A stretch of 64,000 nucleotides of DNA from contig CM119264.1 in assembly GCA_051294375.1 (NCBI GenBank), positions 30,694,091 through 30,758,090 on the forward strand, in the 5' to 3' direction. The translations under genes were made by a program, and so were the position numbers. Shown here in pieces: positions 1 through 11,281 of this stretch. The notes beneath the pieces are model-generated. The model had not been told where the DNA came from, did no database searches, and worked only from the letters and a program-made list of their open reading frames with translations. The stretch comes from Paraspadella gotoi (Eukaryota > Chaetognatha). Positions within the stretch are counted from its first letter, which is position 1, and every line of letters starts with the position of its first letter.

Positions 1-602
1 CTCTCTTCTCTCTCTCTCTCTCTCTCTCTTCTTCGCGACGTCATATGCTAATCCTTTTTTTTTGGTTTCTTCGTCTGTTCTTTTTTTTGGTCCCTCGATG
101 ACAGACGGAGCTGGTGTCCAGACAGACGGAGCAAGTATCCTGACAGATTCGAGGGCGTGTCCAGACAGATGAGAGAAAGTATCCTGACAGATGCTGGGCG
201 TAGCATAGGCAAAGGCACACATATACATAATAACTAAATTTTAAATCACACATAAAGACATAATGACATCAAGACATTAATAAAATGATAACATTTAATG
301 TCATAATTTCTCAAAGGATTAATAATTATGTGCCAGCTACTAGTAAATATCGTAGAGTTTTCCCACATTTATAACTCATCCCAAAACTTTTCATGTAAAT
401 GAATTGTATGAAATAGAAGACTTAGTCTTTCAAACCTTATTTGCATTACATTCATTGGAGAGTTTAAAATGAATGGAATATTTTAACTTTCGTGAAGAAC
501 GAAAATAAAAAAAATAGTTTCTGTTCATATCAAATGTTTTTTGTGTCGAAAATTCTTTTATATTTTTAAACGTGAATTTTTTTTTCTCATTATTTTAAGT
601 AT

Positions 603-900
603 TCCGCCGAGCAACTCTATAAGTCACTTTTCGGTCGGTCGGTCCGTCGGTCGGTCCGTTGGTCTGTCCCACTTACGTTAAAAATACATATAATTTGCCC
701 ATAGTTGGTTGCTCATTTGTTAAGACAGAAAAATCCTCAAATCTAAGAGACTGCTAGCGCCACCTTTAGAAATTCTTAAAAACTATAAGGAATAAAAGAC
801 GGAATGTGATCAAAGGGAAATATATAGGATCAACTGCACGTGGCAACGTTTTAGCGACTGTTCGCCAACAAATACATGTGAAAATAAAGCAACTGCCGGC
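603..900 (+). repeat. dispersed repeat family, member 1
   Basis: Begins near a run of ggtc/gtcc repeats, continues through cccacttacgtt, the phrase ctgctagcgccacc and ctataaggaataaa, and ends near acatgtgaaaataaagcaactg. The same order of phrases is found at 8545-8835 and, inverted and more diverged, at 63040-63285. A second, shorter module starting ctctataattcacttt and carrying ccgtccgtccgtcccacctta lies at about 968-1020 and resembles the start of this member. I cannot assign it to a known class from sequence alone. Confidence 0.8.
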
Positions 901-1514
901 GCAACACATTGGAATTACCGTTCTAAGTTTTCTTTTTTTCTTTTTCAATTTTTTTTTCATTTTTCCCAGGCTCTATAATTCACTTTGTCTGCCCGTCCGT
1001 CCGTCCCACCTTAGCAAAAAACACCATTACTCGTTTATTGATGGATGGATTGGAATGAAAATTTTGTGTGTGGGTAGGAAAGTGTGTGATTGAGCACTGA
1101 GCAGGAAATAAAGTTTCGATGGAATCGTCCAAGTGGAAATGAGTTAAATGGAAAAAAAACAAACAATCTATTTTACTATTTGATTATGCTTTTTATTTGT
1201 ATATTAATAAAATTGATTATTAATAAATAAGTAATAATTAATATTATTTTTGTAATTAATTAATTAATTACTGATCACCTGCTTTACCGCTAGGGATTGT
1301 AGGCAGATCCGACATTGTTTGGTCAAACTTGTTTATATTCAAAAGGTTCGCAGTGCACGACTTCTTCTCCTTCAACTCGTTTGTCTTTAAATCAGAATGA
1401 AAACACAATTTTCTTTCTCTTGACCTTGACATTGGGACTGGATCCATGTTTTCGGTTGAGGAAAAGGTGGGTTATGTCACTTTATTTTCGGAACAAGTAT
1501 TTTTGAGAGCTTTG

Positions 1515-1965
1515 ACTATGGACAGCAGGGCGCCATGTCTTTTCAGAGAGCGACGTTCCATGCCACTTAACTCTGAAGCCATGTCTTCGAAGACAGCGAA
1601 CGTTCCACGCTTGACTTTGCAACCATGTCTTCTCACAGAGCGAGTCGTTATGTTACTTGACTTTTTTTCCATGTCTTTTTAGTCAGCAGGTCGCTATGTC
1701 TTCTTAGCGAGGCCAGGTCACTGGACTTTACAGCCATGTCTACTTGAGAGCAAGTCGCATGTCACTTGACTTTGCAGCCATGTTATCTTAGAGAGGAATT
1801 CGCCATGTCACTTGACTTTTTTTCCGTGTCTTCTCAGAGAGTAAGTCGCCATGTCATTGACTTTGCAACCATGTCACTTGACTTTTTTGCCATGTCTTCT
1901 CAGAGAGCAAGTCGCCATGTCACTTAAACTTTGCAGCCATGTCTTCTTAGAGATCAAATTCAGAG
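1515..1965. repeat. minisatellite, unit about 46 bp
   Basis: About nine imperfect units built from two alternating phrases, gccatgtcacttgacttt and ccatgtcttctcagagagca. Units vary in length and in the linking bases. The same array is at 9455-9895 in the second copy of the block. Confidence 0.85.
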
Positions 1966-2049
1966 GCGTGAGGTCGACGAATCTTCCTGATCCGAGTTGA
2001 TTTATGGTTTTTTTTCTATTTCAATATTTTTCGACTGAGTCTTCATTTC

Positions 2050-2690
2050 TTCTTTCCATTCGACTTAGTCGCTCCTTTCCTCTACTTTCCTTCCTTTTTT
2101 TCCCTTTCTCTCCTTTCCTTCCTTTCTTCTTTTTTCCTTCCTTTCTTCTCTTTTCTCTACTTTCCTCTCCTTTCCTCTCCTTTCCTCTCCTTTCCTTCAT
2201 TTCTTCTCCTTTCCTCCCTTCCTTCATTTCTTCTCTCCTTTCCTCTCCTTTCCTCTCCTTTCCTCTCTTTCCTCTCCTTCCTTCATTTCTTCTCCTTCCT
2301 CTCCTTTCCTTCATTTCTTCTCTTTCCTTCCTTCTTCTCCTTCTCCTTCATTCTTCTCCTTCCTCCTCCTTCCTTCCTTTCTTCTCCCTTTCTTTTCTTT
2401 TCCACTTTCTGCCCTTCCCTCCTCCTCTACTTTTCTCTTTTTCTCCCTCTCCTTTTCCCTTTTCTTTGCTCCTTTTCTTTGTTTCTTCCCTAAATTTTCT
2501 TCCGTCTTTCCTTTTCTCCTTTCCTTCCTTTCTTTTCATCATTTCCTACCTTTTCTTTTCCTAATTTTTCCTCCTTCCTTTATTCAATCATTTGCTTTCT
2601 TCTACCTTTCCTTTCCTCCTTACCTTCTTTCCTTGTTTACTCCCTTTCCTTGTCCTCCCCTACCTTTTTCCTCCCTGCCTCCTTCCGCAT
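2050..2690. repeat. CT-rich tract of CCTTT/CTTCC/CTCTCC units
   Basis: Almost pure pyrimidine on the plus strand, with short pentanucleotide-like units and interspersed ttcatttcttctcc phrases. Long open frames on both strands here are Ser/Leu/Phe-rich or Lys/Glu/Arg-rich artefacts. The matching tract is at 9995-10640. Confidence 0.9.
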
Positions 2691-2807
2691 GAACCTCTTC
2701 ATTTTTCCAAGTTCATTTTTTTCCTCCCCCTTAATCTCCAGGAATTGGTTAAAGATTTAACTCTAGCTTCTTACATGACAGAGAGACAACCGAAGAAAAT
2801 AGATACG

Positions 2808-2816
2808 GAGAGAGAG

Positions 2817-2856
<40 letters not shown>

Positions 2857-2865
2857 AAGAAAATC
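2808..2865. repeat. GA microsatellite
   Basis: Interrupted (GA)n of about 55 bp; the equivalent tract in copy 2 (10757-10812) is uninterrupted and of similar length. Confidence 0.9.
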
Positions 2866-3327
2866 TCGACTGAAATCTTCGTCGCAAACTTTTTTTTTAA
2901 TCAAAATTTCATTTTTCTTTTCTTTTTTTCTAGATTTTTATTCCTTTTTTCTTTTTTAATTTTCTTTTCTTTCTTTTTCCTTTCTTTTCTTTCCTTCCTT
3001 TTTTTGATCAAGTACAAAACTTTTTTCGAGCGAGAGTTGCTTTCCGCTTTTTCAACGTTGAACACCGCAAAAAAATTAGAAGGTGGAACATGTGAAAGGT
3101 TGAGAACTTGAGAGATGGAAAAAAGTTTTTTATTTTAAGCTTAAATTTTTTTTTTCTTTTGTTTTGATTGATCTTCTGCTTTGTTTCCTCTTGACTTTTC
3201 TGACTTTCAAATAAAAAAAATTCGCCTTGATGTAAAGAAAACTCTGTCAAAAAAAAGGTAATTTTAAAAAATGATGATTTCTTATTTTCAGATGTGTTAA
3301 GCGTGAGAGAAGGCTTTCAGATTCTGG

Positions 3328-3939
3328 TATGTATAGACCTCCCCAGTATCAAAAAATTGTCTCCCAGTTCTCACTCGGTTTCGGTTTCCAGTTATTTATC
3401 ATTCTCCCGTCCCTCGATCTTATCCCGGAAAATATTAAATAAAGTTTTAACTCCAAATCTGAAAAAAAAATGTGACCGCGTATCAACCCAATGAAAGCGT
3501 CAAAGTCAATTAGCGCATACCTCGTGTTGTAAATTTTTTTTTTTCTAAAAAAAATCTCATAATTTTCCTTATTGTTAATTTTTATTAAATAATTTGCTAC
3601 CAAATGATTTAAAACTAAATTAATTATTTAAAAAGTATTTTTTTAAAAACAGGCATCTTGTATAAACCGAAGTAAGGTAAAATAAACCGGAGTAAAGGAA
3701 AAATAACCGGAAGTAGTATTAAAATAACCTTTCTAGAAAAAGGTATAGTTTTAGACCAAAGGCAATTAAAAGAACTAAAACTTAACATTTTGAAGAGCTT
3801 ATGCCTACAATACAGAGAGTAGGGAGATACAGTAACAGTATATATATATACTACAATATATATAATACATATAATATAATATATAATTATATATAATATA
3901 TATTAAGTGTAAGATATAACATAAGAATTATGTTTAGAG
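3328..3939. other. AT-rich sequence without supported genes
   Basis: Unique to this side of the duplication. Contains poly-T and poly-A runs, a phrase cluster aaataaccggagtaaag (about 3670-3720) and an alternating TA stretch at about 3838-3905. No open frame here shows recognisable homology. Confidence 0.7.
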
Positions 3940-3944
3940 AAAAC

Positions 3945-4703
3945 TGTAACGAACTGAAGTCGTAGAGGTGGCTATCGTTGATTCGCTAACTTTCCTGAAC
4001 TAATTCTGCGCTATCATAAGTAGAGGAATTCGAGGTTGATGGCGCAAAAGAGACGATGGCACCGGTCCACTAGCTCAGATGGCTGACGACAAAGTCTCGG
4101 CAAAGATGATCGTCGACGACAAGGGGACGATCAAGTCGATGCGAAATCCAGGATTTCTCTGAAGCTAAAAGAGCCCTTGAAGCTAAAGTTAGAAATCTGG
4201 ACAAAGGGAAAAAACATTTAATACACACTCAGTAAATATATATATAAAATTTAAAAGAGATTCTCTTACTTGTTTCTGAAGCCAGAATTGGTAAAATGTT
4301 GCCTCTATCACAAAGAAAGTCCACCAATCCAGCGATCACAAAAACTTATTATTAAAAAACGTGTTTCCAGAAAATCTATATGCGAATTGTTGAAAACTTA
4401 TATAAAAAGTAGCAAAAACGCAGTGTGAGACTAAGTGAATTCTGAAAGGCTACAACGTCGATAGAAATCAGGACTGAGATCTATCGAAACGGCGGCAACC
4501 AATCAGAGCCCGCCACGCACTGCCTCGGAAACTTGTACTTAAGTATATACTTTAACTACATAATCGAAAACTAGAGATGTCCGCTGTGATCGCCAAGAGA
4601 AACGGAATATCCTTGCGTTAGTAAGGAAACAAAAGAACAGTTGGGGAAAAGGTAGAGAAGCTGGAAATTTCCTCGTAATATATTGGATCATCATTACGTA
4701 ACA
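3945..4703 (-). mobile_element. solo LTR of the same family as the BEL/Pao LTR at 13983
   Basis: The 759 bp unit starts TGTAACGAAC and ends TACGTAACA, so it has the TG...CA ends typical of an LTR. It is flanked on both sides by the 5 bp AAAAC (3940-3944 and 4704-4708), a perfect target-site duplication of the size usual for BEL/Pao. It aligns along its whole length, in inverse orientation, to 13983-14702, which sits directly upstream of a BEL/Pao internal region; that makes this copy minus-oriented. Shared landmarks include gtagaggtggct, acaaagtc, acttgtttctg, ccagcgatcac, acgtcgatagaaatca and gatcgc. No internal retrotransposon sequence is attached, so recombination between two LTRs is the simplest origin. 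Confidence 0.9.
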
Positions 4704-4708
4704 AAAAC

Positions 4709-5421
4709 AAAGTTTTTATTGTTTACAACACAACAATTTTTTTTGTTTAAAAATGGACATGGTTAAAAAAAAAAAAAAAGATAGACTCTTGGTTGTTTAT
4801 TATTAAATTCGTATTTTGCCGCTTAGGAAGTATCTGATTAAGTATTTTAAATGTAGATCGCGATTGGTCAGTCCTTTTTCACTGTTCTTACCCAAAGTTA
4901 TAAAAGAGACGTACTTACCTAAAGCTGTGAGGATAAATTACCAATGATTCATGACAGTTAGTAAAAATTTAAATGTTATATATTTGCAATTTTATGATTA
5001 AGTTTAAAGTTGACTATTTTAATAAGTTCTCTTTTTATGTTGAGAAATAGAATTGACTACATGATTCACGCCTCACGCCCATTTTTAATATCTACTACTA
5101 ATAATAATTACTAAATTGATATTCTTCAAATTTCTATAAAAGAATAGCAAAGCAGAAAATACTAGCTCGTTCACGCGTTACGGTAAAATCCTCAATAGAC
5201 ATGTTTCAACTCTGTGGTTGCAAAGAGAGGAGAGAGAGAGAAAAGAGAATAATGGTTGTCAACAAAGAACTAAGAAATAATAAAGTAAAAGTTTTGAAAG
5301 CCAAAATGGTGAAAATGAAATTATCAAATTGTGAATAGTTTGAGTTGCCTCACTTTCTGATTGATTTTAAAAAATGACGACAAAGGAGGATTCAAAAAAT
5401 GTTTATTACAGTTTAAAATAG
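4709..5421. other. AT-rich sequence without supported genes
   Basis: Follows the solo LTR. Contains T and A homopolymers and a short GA run near 5225-5245. I see no coding, RNA or repeat signal beyond that. Confidence 0.6.
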
Positions 5422-5706
5422 GCCAACAAGGGAGTAAAAGCATTTGATTTGTTTGTAAACAAGCGGCAAATAAAACAAATCTTGGTTAAAAATATGAACG
5501 GTCCTAAAACCATTCAAAGTTGGAGGCAACTGCCGGACAGTGATATCGAGTTGATGCTGTTTGGATCAGGGATAAATCCTTTGGGGATAATGCTAATACT
5601 ACTCAAATGTTCATTGAGCCCGCTGCCATCCTTCGAGAGCCCTCTTCTCACCGCTGACAGTAAGGTGAGCAGTCATCCATTATTGCTTCTTTTGCAACAG
5701 GAGTGA
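5422..5706 (+). CDS. unassigned open frame, possible exon or coding relic
   Basis: Open from just after a TAG at 5419 to a TGA at 5704-5706; the first in-frame ATG is at 5494, giving about 70 residues. Unlike neighbouring frames it is not low-complexity: the translation includes QIKQILVKNMNGP and SWRQLPDSDIELMLFGSG. After about 5580 the next frame over continues with balanced composition (GDNANTTQMFIEPAA), which suggests a one-base frameshift, followed by a candidate splice donor (aag|gtgagc) near 5665. I recognise no family. It may be an exon of a host gene, a transposon fragment or chance; the flanks are AT-rich and lack other exons. Confidence 0.25.
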   Translation, partial: ANKGVKAFDLFVNKRQIKQILVKNMNGPKTIQSWRQLPDSDIELMLFGSGINPLGIMLILLKCSLSPLPSFESPLLTADSKVSSHPLLLLLQQE

Positions 5707-6660
5707 CGGACTCCCTTCCTCTATCCAAATATTCTTTATTGAGGGATGCCCGGTTCGTGGAGAGACGAACTAAGTTGCTTCAGTAGGGTTGACCTTATTT
5801 TGCTTCCCTTAACTCTGTCTCTTCTCTACTTAATCCCAATCCACTCTCCATTCTTGTTCTTTGTTAAAAACCTTTATCTCTCTCTAGCTCTACTCTAATA
5901 AAGACAGCTTATCAGTAATATGTCAATTAAACTTAATTCCCATTATTTTTAATTATTATTTCAAATTTTTTTAAATTATTATTATTACCATTAGTAGAAT
6001 TAATATTATTATTATTTATTTCAATTATTTTTAATTATTATTTTTTAAAGAAAAAATTAAAGAATGATGGAGATTTAAGTTCGTCTTTTGATCAAGGAAA
6101 AAACTAAATTATTTTAAAAATCATTGAGAATTAATATTGTATTTCAGTTAATTTGCTCTTTATCTAGCAAAAAGGTTAGGAAAAAAAATGTTGTGGCATT
6201 TCTATAAATTTCCTATAGCAGTAATTTTTTTTAACTGAGGTAAAAATATTACCTATAATTTTGAATTGATTGAGGATATGACTAAGCTTGGCCCAAAATC
6301 ATTGCCCATTGCTTGAAAAACAAAGATAAAAAATAAAAATATATATATTGGTTGTACAAATTTCATATAATAAAAATCTAACTTTTTTGTTACATTTAAA
6401 AATTAATTTTCATTAAATTGACTATAAAAAACACATATCTCTCTCTCTCTCTCTCTCCCTCTATTATGCTGCAGAACCCATGTTTTTTTTTCTTAAATTT
6501 TCCTCTCAATGTGCCTAAGACAAAACTTTAGAAAAAAGTGAAGAGAGAAAAAAACCTAAAAAGGGAACTAAATTTTTTTCATAAGATGAAGTTGAGATAA
6601 AAACGGATCTAATTTCTTGCTTTCTTCCTCTTGGAAAATTTCCAACTATTTTCAACTCTA
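5707..6660. other. AT-rich sequence without supported genes
   Basis: Repeated taattatt/ttaattattttt strings around 5930-6060, a short CT tract at 6430-6465 and otherwise featureless AT-rich DNA. Confidence 0.6.
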
Positions 6661-7080
6661 TTTTTTTCTTTTCTATTTCCTACTTTCCTTTCTCTACTTA
6701 TCTCTCTCTCTCTCACCTTCTCTCTCTCTACTCTCTCTCTCTCTTCTCTGCTTCTTTCTCTCTCTCTTTCCTCTCTCTCATATCGCTCATACGGTTCTCT
6801 CATCATGCCAATTCTGACAGAGCGCATATATGGGCTTCAGCACTCATGTCTTTGCACTCAATCTCTTTCTCCCTCTCACCCTCTCTGTCTCTTTTTTCAG
6901 CATCTCTCTTCTCTCTCCGACTCTTCCTCTATCGCCTTCTCTCCTCTTTTCCAATCTCCCTATCTCTTTTCCTCGCCATACTCCTTCACTTCATCTCTCT
7001 CTGCTCCCGCCTCTTCCCTCTCATCTTACTCACTCTTCTCCTCTCTCTCTCTCTCTCTCTCACTCTCTCTCTTTGATATT
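6661..7080. repeat. CT-rich tract with CT microsatellite cores
   Basis: Interrupted (CT)n with TCTCTCTC cores, strongest at 6690-6780 and 7035-7075. Open frames on the plus strand are Ser/Leu-rich translations of this tract. Confidence 0.85.
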
Positions 7081-7926
7081 GAGAGACGTTTCTCAGATCA
7101 GAGACGCTTTGAGAAATGGCGGGAAAATCTGCTAGGAATTCTTGTTTCCGGTTCCATTACGGGAATCACCCACTATCCTCCATTTTGTACAGATTTTATT
7201 TTTTTTCTTTTGTCCATATCTTATCAGTTTTCTCATTTCTCTTAATCTTAAAAATTAATGAATATACAATTATATATATTATACATACATAAAAACTATA
7301 TCATTGTATATATATATATGTATTAGAGAGCAGTTAAAGTTGCACATAAAAATTTTATTATTCAAGAAATTATTAAAGTCGTTATATGTTATTAAATATT
7401 TTAGTTCTTATACTTACTACGACTAAAATGTCCAAATTTTTTAAAAAATTTTCTCTGCTTTGATGGAAACCTTTATGAAACTATGAAATATTTTTTGAAA
7501 TTCGTTTATTAAGTTACTAAGTATCTATAGTTATACATAAAAAAGAAAATCCACGTTTAAACTTTCGAACAATATTATTTTTTTTCATATTTTTGACAAT
7601 TATAGCTCAATTCGTGAATTGCAAACTTAAAGATAAAATTTTGTATACAATAATCCTTATTAGTACAATGTAGCTAAATCTTGACTCATTGAATTTTACT
7701 TCAAAGCAAATTTAAAATTTTCATTACGCTTTAATTAATAGCTAAGTAGTACTATCTCATTTTCACTTATTCTGTCTCCCTCTCTCTCTTTTCCCTTGAC
7801 GCAAAGTTTGGGGCGTCATATTGACCCCTTCCTCCTCCCGTCTCTCAGAGGTCAGAGAAGTCACGCCCCTTCCTTGCCCCTCTCTCTTTCTATCTCCCCT
7901 TTGAGGAGTCAGAAGTATCACATGAG

Positions 7927-7929
<3 letters not shown>
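7081..7929. other. AT-rich sequence and pyrimidine-rich lead-in to the second block
   Basis: AT-rich to about 7760, including tatatata runs near 7270-7320. From 7770 to 7930 it is CT-rich with several gaggtcagag/aggagtcagaag-like phrases. The stretch 7770-7929 would correspond to sequence lying left of the window edge in copy 1. Confidence 0.6.
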
Positions 7930-7977
<48 letters not shown>

Positions 7978-8544
7978 CGACGTCATATGCTAATCCTTTT
8001 TTTTTGGTTTCTTCGTCTGTTTCTTTTTTTTGGTCCCTCGATGACAGACGGAGCTGGTGTCCAGACAGACGGAGCAAGTATCCTGACAGATTCGAGGCGT
8101 GTCCAGACAGATGGAGAAAGTATCCTGACAGATGCTGGGCGTAGCATAGGCAAAGGCACACATATACATAATAACTAAATTTTAAATCACACATAAAGAC
8201 ATAATGACATCAAGACATTAATAACATGATAACATTTAATGTTATAATTTCTCAAAGGATTAATAATTCTGTGTCAGCTACTAGTAACATCGTAGAGTTT
8301 TCCACATTTATAACTCATCCCAAAACTTTTCATGTAAATGAATTGTATGAAATAGAAGACTTAGTCTTTCAAACCTTATTTGCATTACATTCATTGGGAG
8401 AGTTTTAAAATGAATGGAATATTTTAACTTTCGTGAAGAACGAAAATAAAAAAAAATAGTTTCTGTCATATCAAATGTTTTTTTGTGGTCGAAAATTCTT
8501 TTATATTTTTAACGTGAATTTTTTTTCTCATTATTTTAGTATTC

Positions 8545-8835
8545 GCCGAGCAACTCTATAAGTCACTTTTCGGTCGGTCGGTCCGTCGGTCGGTCCGTTG
8601 GTCTGTCCCACTTACGTTAAAAATACATATAATTTGCCCATAGTTGGTTGCTCATTTGTTAAGACAGAAAAATCCTCAAATCTAAGAGACTGCTAGCGCC
8701 ACCTTTAGGAATTCTTAAAACTATAAGGAATAAAAGACGGAATGTGATCAAAGGGAAATATATAGGATCAACTGCACGTGGCAACGTTTAGCGACTGTTC
8801 GCCACAAATACATGTGAAAATAAAGCAACTGCGGC
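8545..8835 (+). repeat. dispersed repeat family, member 2
   Basis: Same phrases in the same order as member 1 at 603-900, as expected from the block duplication. Confidence 0.8.
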
Positions 8836-9454
8836 GCAACACATTGGAATTACCGTTCTAGTTTCTTTTTTTCTTTTTCAATTTTTTTTTCATTTTTTCC
8901 CGGCTCTATAATTCACTTTGTCTGCCCGTCCGTCCGTCCCACCTTAGCAAAAAACACCAATTACTCGTTTATTGATGGATGGATTGGAATGAAATTTTGT
9001 GTGTGGGTAGGAAAGTGTGTGATTGAGCACTGAGCAGGAAATAAAGTTTCGATGGAATCGTCCAAGTGGAAATGAGTTAAAATGGAAAAAACAAACAATC
9101 TATTTTACTATTTGATTATGCTTTTTTTATTTGTATATTAATAAATTGATTATTAATAAATAAGTAATAATTAATTATTATTTTTTGTAATTAATTAATT
9201 AATTATCTGATCACCTGCTTACCGCTAGGGATTGTAGGCAGATCCGACATTGTTTGGTCAAACTTGTTTTATATTCAAAAGGTTCGCATGCACGACTTCT
9301 TCTCCTTCAACTCGTTTTGTCTTTAAAGTCAGAATGAAAAACACAATTTTCTTTCTCTTGACCTTGACATTGGGACTGGATCCATGTTTTCGGTGAGGAA
9401 AAGGTGGGTTTGTCACTTTATTTTCGGAACAAGTATTTTTGAGAGCTTTGACTA

Positions 9455-9895
9455 TGGACAGCAGGGCGCCATGTCTTTTCAGAGAGCGACGTTCCATGCC
9501 ACTTAACTCTGAAGCCATGTCTTCGAAGACAGCGACGTTCCACGCTTGACTTTGCAACCATGTCTTCTCACAGAGCGAGTCGTTATGTTACTTGACTTTT
9601 TTTCCATGTCTTTTTAGTCAGCAGGTCGCTATGTCTTCTTAGCGAGCCAGGTCACTGGACTTTACAGCCATGTCTACTTTGAGAGCAAGTCGCCATGTCA
9701 CTTGACTTTGCAGCCATGTTATCTTAGAGAGGAATTCGCCATGTCACTTGACTTTTTTTCCGTGTCTTCTCAGAGAGTAAGTCGCCATGTCATTTGACTT
9801 TGCAACCATGTCACTTGACTTTTTTGCCATGTCTTCTCAGAGAGCAAGTCGCCATGTCACTTAACTTTGCAGCCATGTCTTCTTAGAGATCAAAT
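9455..9895. repeat. minisatellite, unit about 46 bp (copy 2)
   Basis: Equivalent to 1515-1965; alternating ccatgtcttct and gccatgtcacttgac phrases, nearly identical unit by unit. Confidence 0.85.
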
Positions 9896-9994
9896 TCAGA
9901 GGCGTGAGGTCGACGAATCTTCCTGATCCGAGTTGATTTATGGTTTTTTTTCTATTTCAATATTTTTCGACTGAGTCTTCATTTCTTCTTTCCA

Positions 9995-10640
9995 TTCGAC
10001 TTAGTCGCTCCTTTCCTCTACTTTCCTTCCTTTTTTTCCCTTTTCTCTCCTTTCCTTCCTTTCTTCTTTTTTCCTTCCTTTCTTCTCTTTTCCTCTACTT
10101 TCCTCTCCTTTCCTCTCCTTTCCTCTCCTTTCCTTCATTTCTTCTCCTTTCCTCTCCTTTCCTTCATTTCTTCTCCTTTCCTCTCCTTTCCTCTCCTTTC
10201 CTCTCCTTTCCTCTCCTTTCCTTCATTTCTTCTCCTTTCCTCTCCTTTCCTTCATTTCTTCTCCTTTCCTTCCTTTCTTCTCCTTTCCTTCCTTTCTTCT
10301 CCTTCCCTCTCCATTCCTTCCTTTCTTCTCCCTTTCTTTTTCTTTTCCCACTTTCTTGCCTCTCCCTCCTCCTCTACTTTTCTCTTTTTCTCCCTCTCCT
10401 TTTCCCTTTTCTTTGCTCCTTTTCTTTGTTCTTTCCTAAATTTTCTTCCGTCTTTCCTTTTCTCCTTTCCTTCCTTTCTTTTCATCATTTCCTACCTTTT
10501 CTTTCCTAATTTTTTCCTTCCCTTCCTTTATTCAAATCATTTGCTTTCTTCTACCTTTCCTTTCCTCCTTACCTTTCTTTCCTTGTTTACTCCCTTTCCT
10601 TTCCTCCCCTACCTTTTTCCTCCCTGCCTCCTTCCGCATG
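9995..10640. repeat. CT-rich tract (copy 2)
   Basis: Equivalent to 2050-2690, with longer regular runs of tcctttcctc units between 10090 and 10240 than in copy 1. Confidence 0.9.
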
Positions 10641-10752
10641 AACCTCTTCATTTTTCCAAGTTCATTTTTTTCCTCCCCCTTAATCTCCAGGAATTGGTTA
10701 AAGATTTAACTCTAGCTTCTTACATGACAGAGAGACAACCGAAGAAAATAGA

Positions 10753-10756
<4 letters not shown>

Positions 10757-10812
<56 letters not shown>
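10757..10812. repeat. GA microsatellite
   Basis: Uninterrupted (GA)n of about 55 bp. Confidence 0.95.
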
Positions 10813-10814
<2 letters not shown>

Positions 10815-11281
10815 AAAATCTCGGACTGAAATCTTCGTCGCAAACTTTTTTTTTAATCAAAATTTTCATTTTTCTTTTTTTCTAGATTTTTATTCCTTTT
10901 TTCTTTTTTAATTTTCTTTTCTTTTCTTTTCCTTTCTTTTCTTTTCCTTCCTTTTTTTTTGATCAAGTACAAAACTTTTTCGAGCGAGAGTTGCTTTCCG
11001 CTTTTTTCAACGTTGAACACCGCAAAAAAATTAGAAGGTGGAACATGTGAAGGTTGAGAACTTGAGAGATGGAAAAAAGTTTTTTTATTTTAAGCTTAAA
11101 TTTTTTTTTTTCTTTTTGTTTGATTGATCTTCTGCTTTGTTCCTCTTGACTTTTCTGACTTTCAAATAAAAAAATTCGCCTTGATGTAAAGAAAACTCTG
11201 TCAAAAAAAAGGTAATTTTAAAAAATGATGATTTCTTATTTTCAGATGTGTTAAGCGTGAGAGAAGGCTTTCAGATTCTGG

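Larger units (their letters stand above)
1..3327. repeat. 3.3 kb duplicated block, copy 1 (left end cut by window edge)
   Basis: Runs collinear with 7930-11281, from the CT tract and the cttcgcgacgtcatatgc phrase through to the shared end cagattctgg at 3327. Differences are mainly one-base gains or losses, many in homopolymers, with few substitutions. Contents in order: a CT tract, a short region of repeated cagacagatgg/ctgacag phrases, a dispersed-repeat copy (about 603-900), a minisatellite (1515-1965), a long CT-rich tract (2050-2690), a GA tract and a T-rich segment. No gene is supported; open frames here translate simple sequence. It is either a very recent segmental duplication or two haplotypes or reads placed in tandem by the assembler. 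Confidence 0.92.
7930..11281. repeat. 3.3 kb duplicated block, copy 2
   Basis: Full-length partner of 1-3327. The match ends at cagattctgg (11281), after which this copy continues gctaatcg and copy 1 continues tatgtatag. In the opening region this copy lacks several of copy 1's extra single bases (for example one g in gaggcgtg), so it looks like the cleaner of the two. It includes the dispersed repeat at about 8545-8835, the minisatellite at 9455-9895, the CT-rich tract at 9995-10640 and GA at 10757-10812. No gene is supported. Confidence 0.92.

Noticed and set aside
41-253. Small cysteine-rich secreted protein on the minus strand (also 7763-8194)
   Set aside because: The frame differs in sequence between the two block copies because of indels, and it overlaps a cagacagatgg phrase repeat and GA/CT tracts.
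2004-2564. 186-codon plus-strand open frame and similar ones at 9940-10509, 31137-31806 and 56571-57466
   Set aside because: They translate CT-rich repeats into Ser/Leu/Phe/Pro strings; no start context or domain supports a protein.
3257-3291. A 34 nt intron (gtaatt to ttttcag)
   Set aside because: Too short for typical animal introns and in T-rich DNA where such ends occur by chance.
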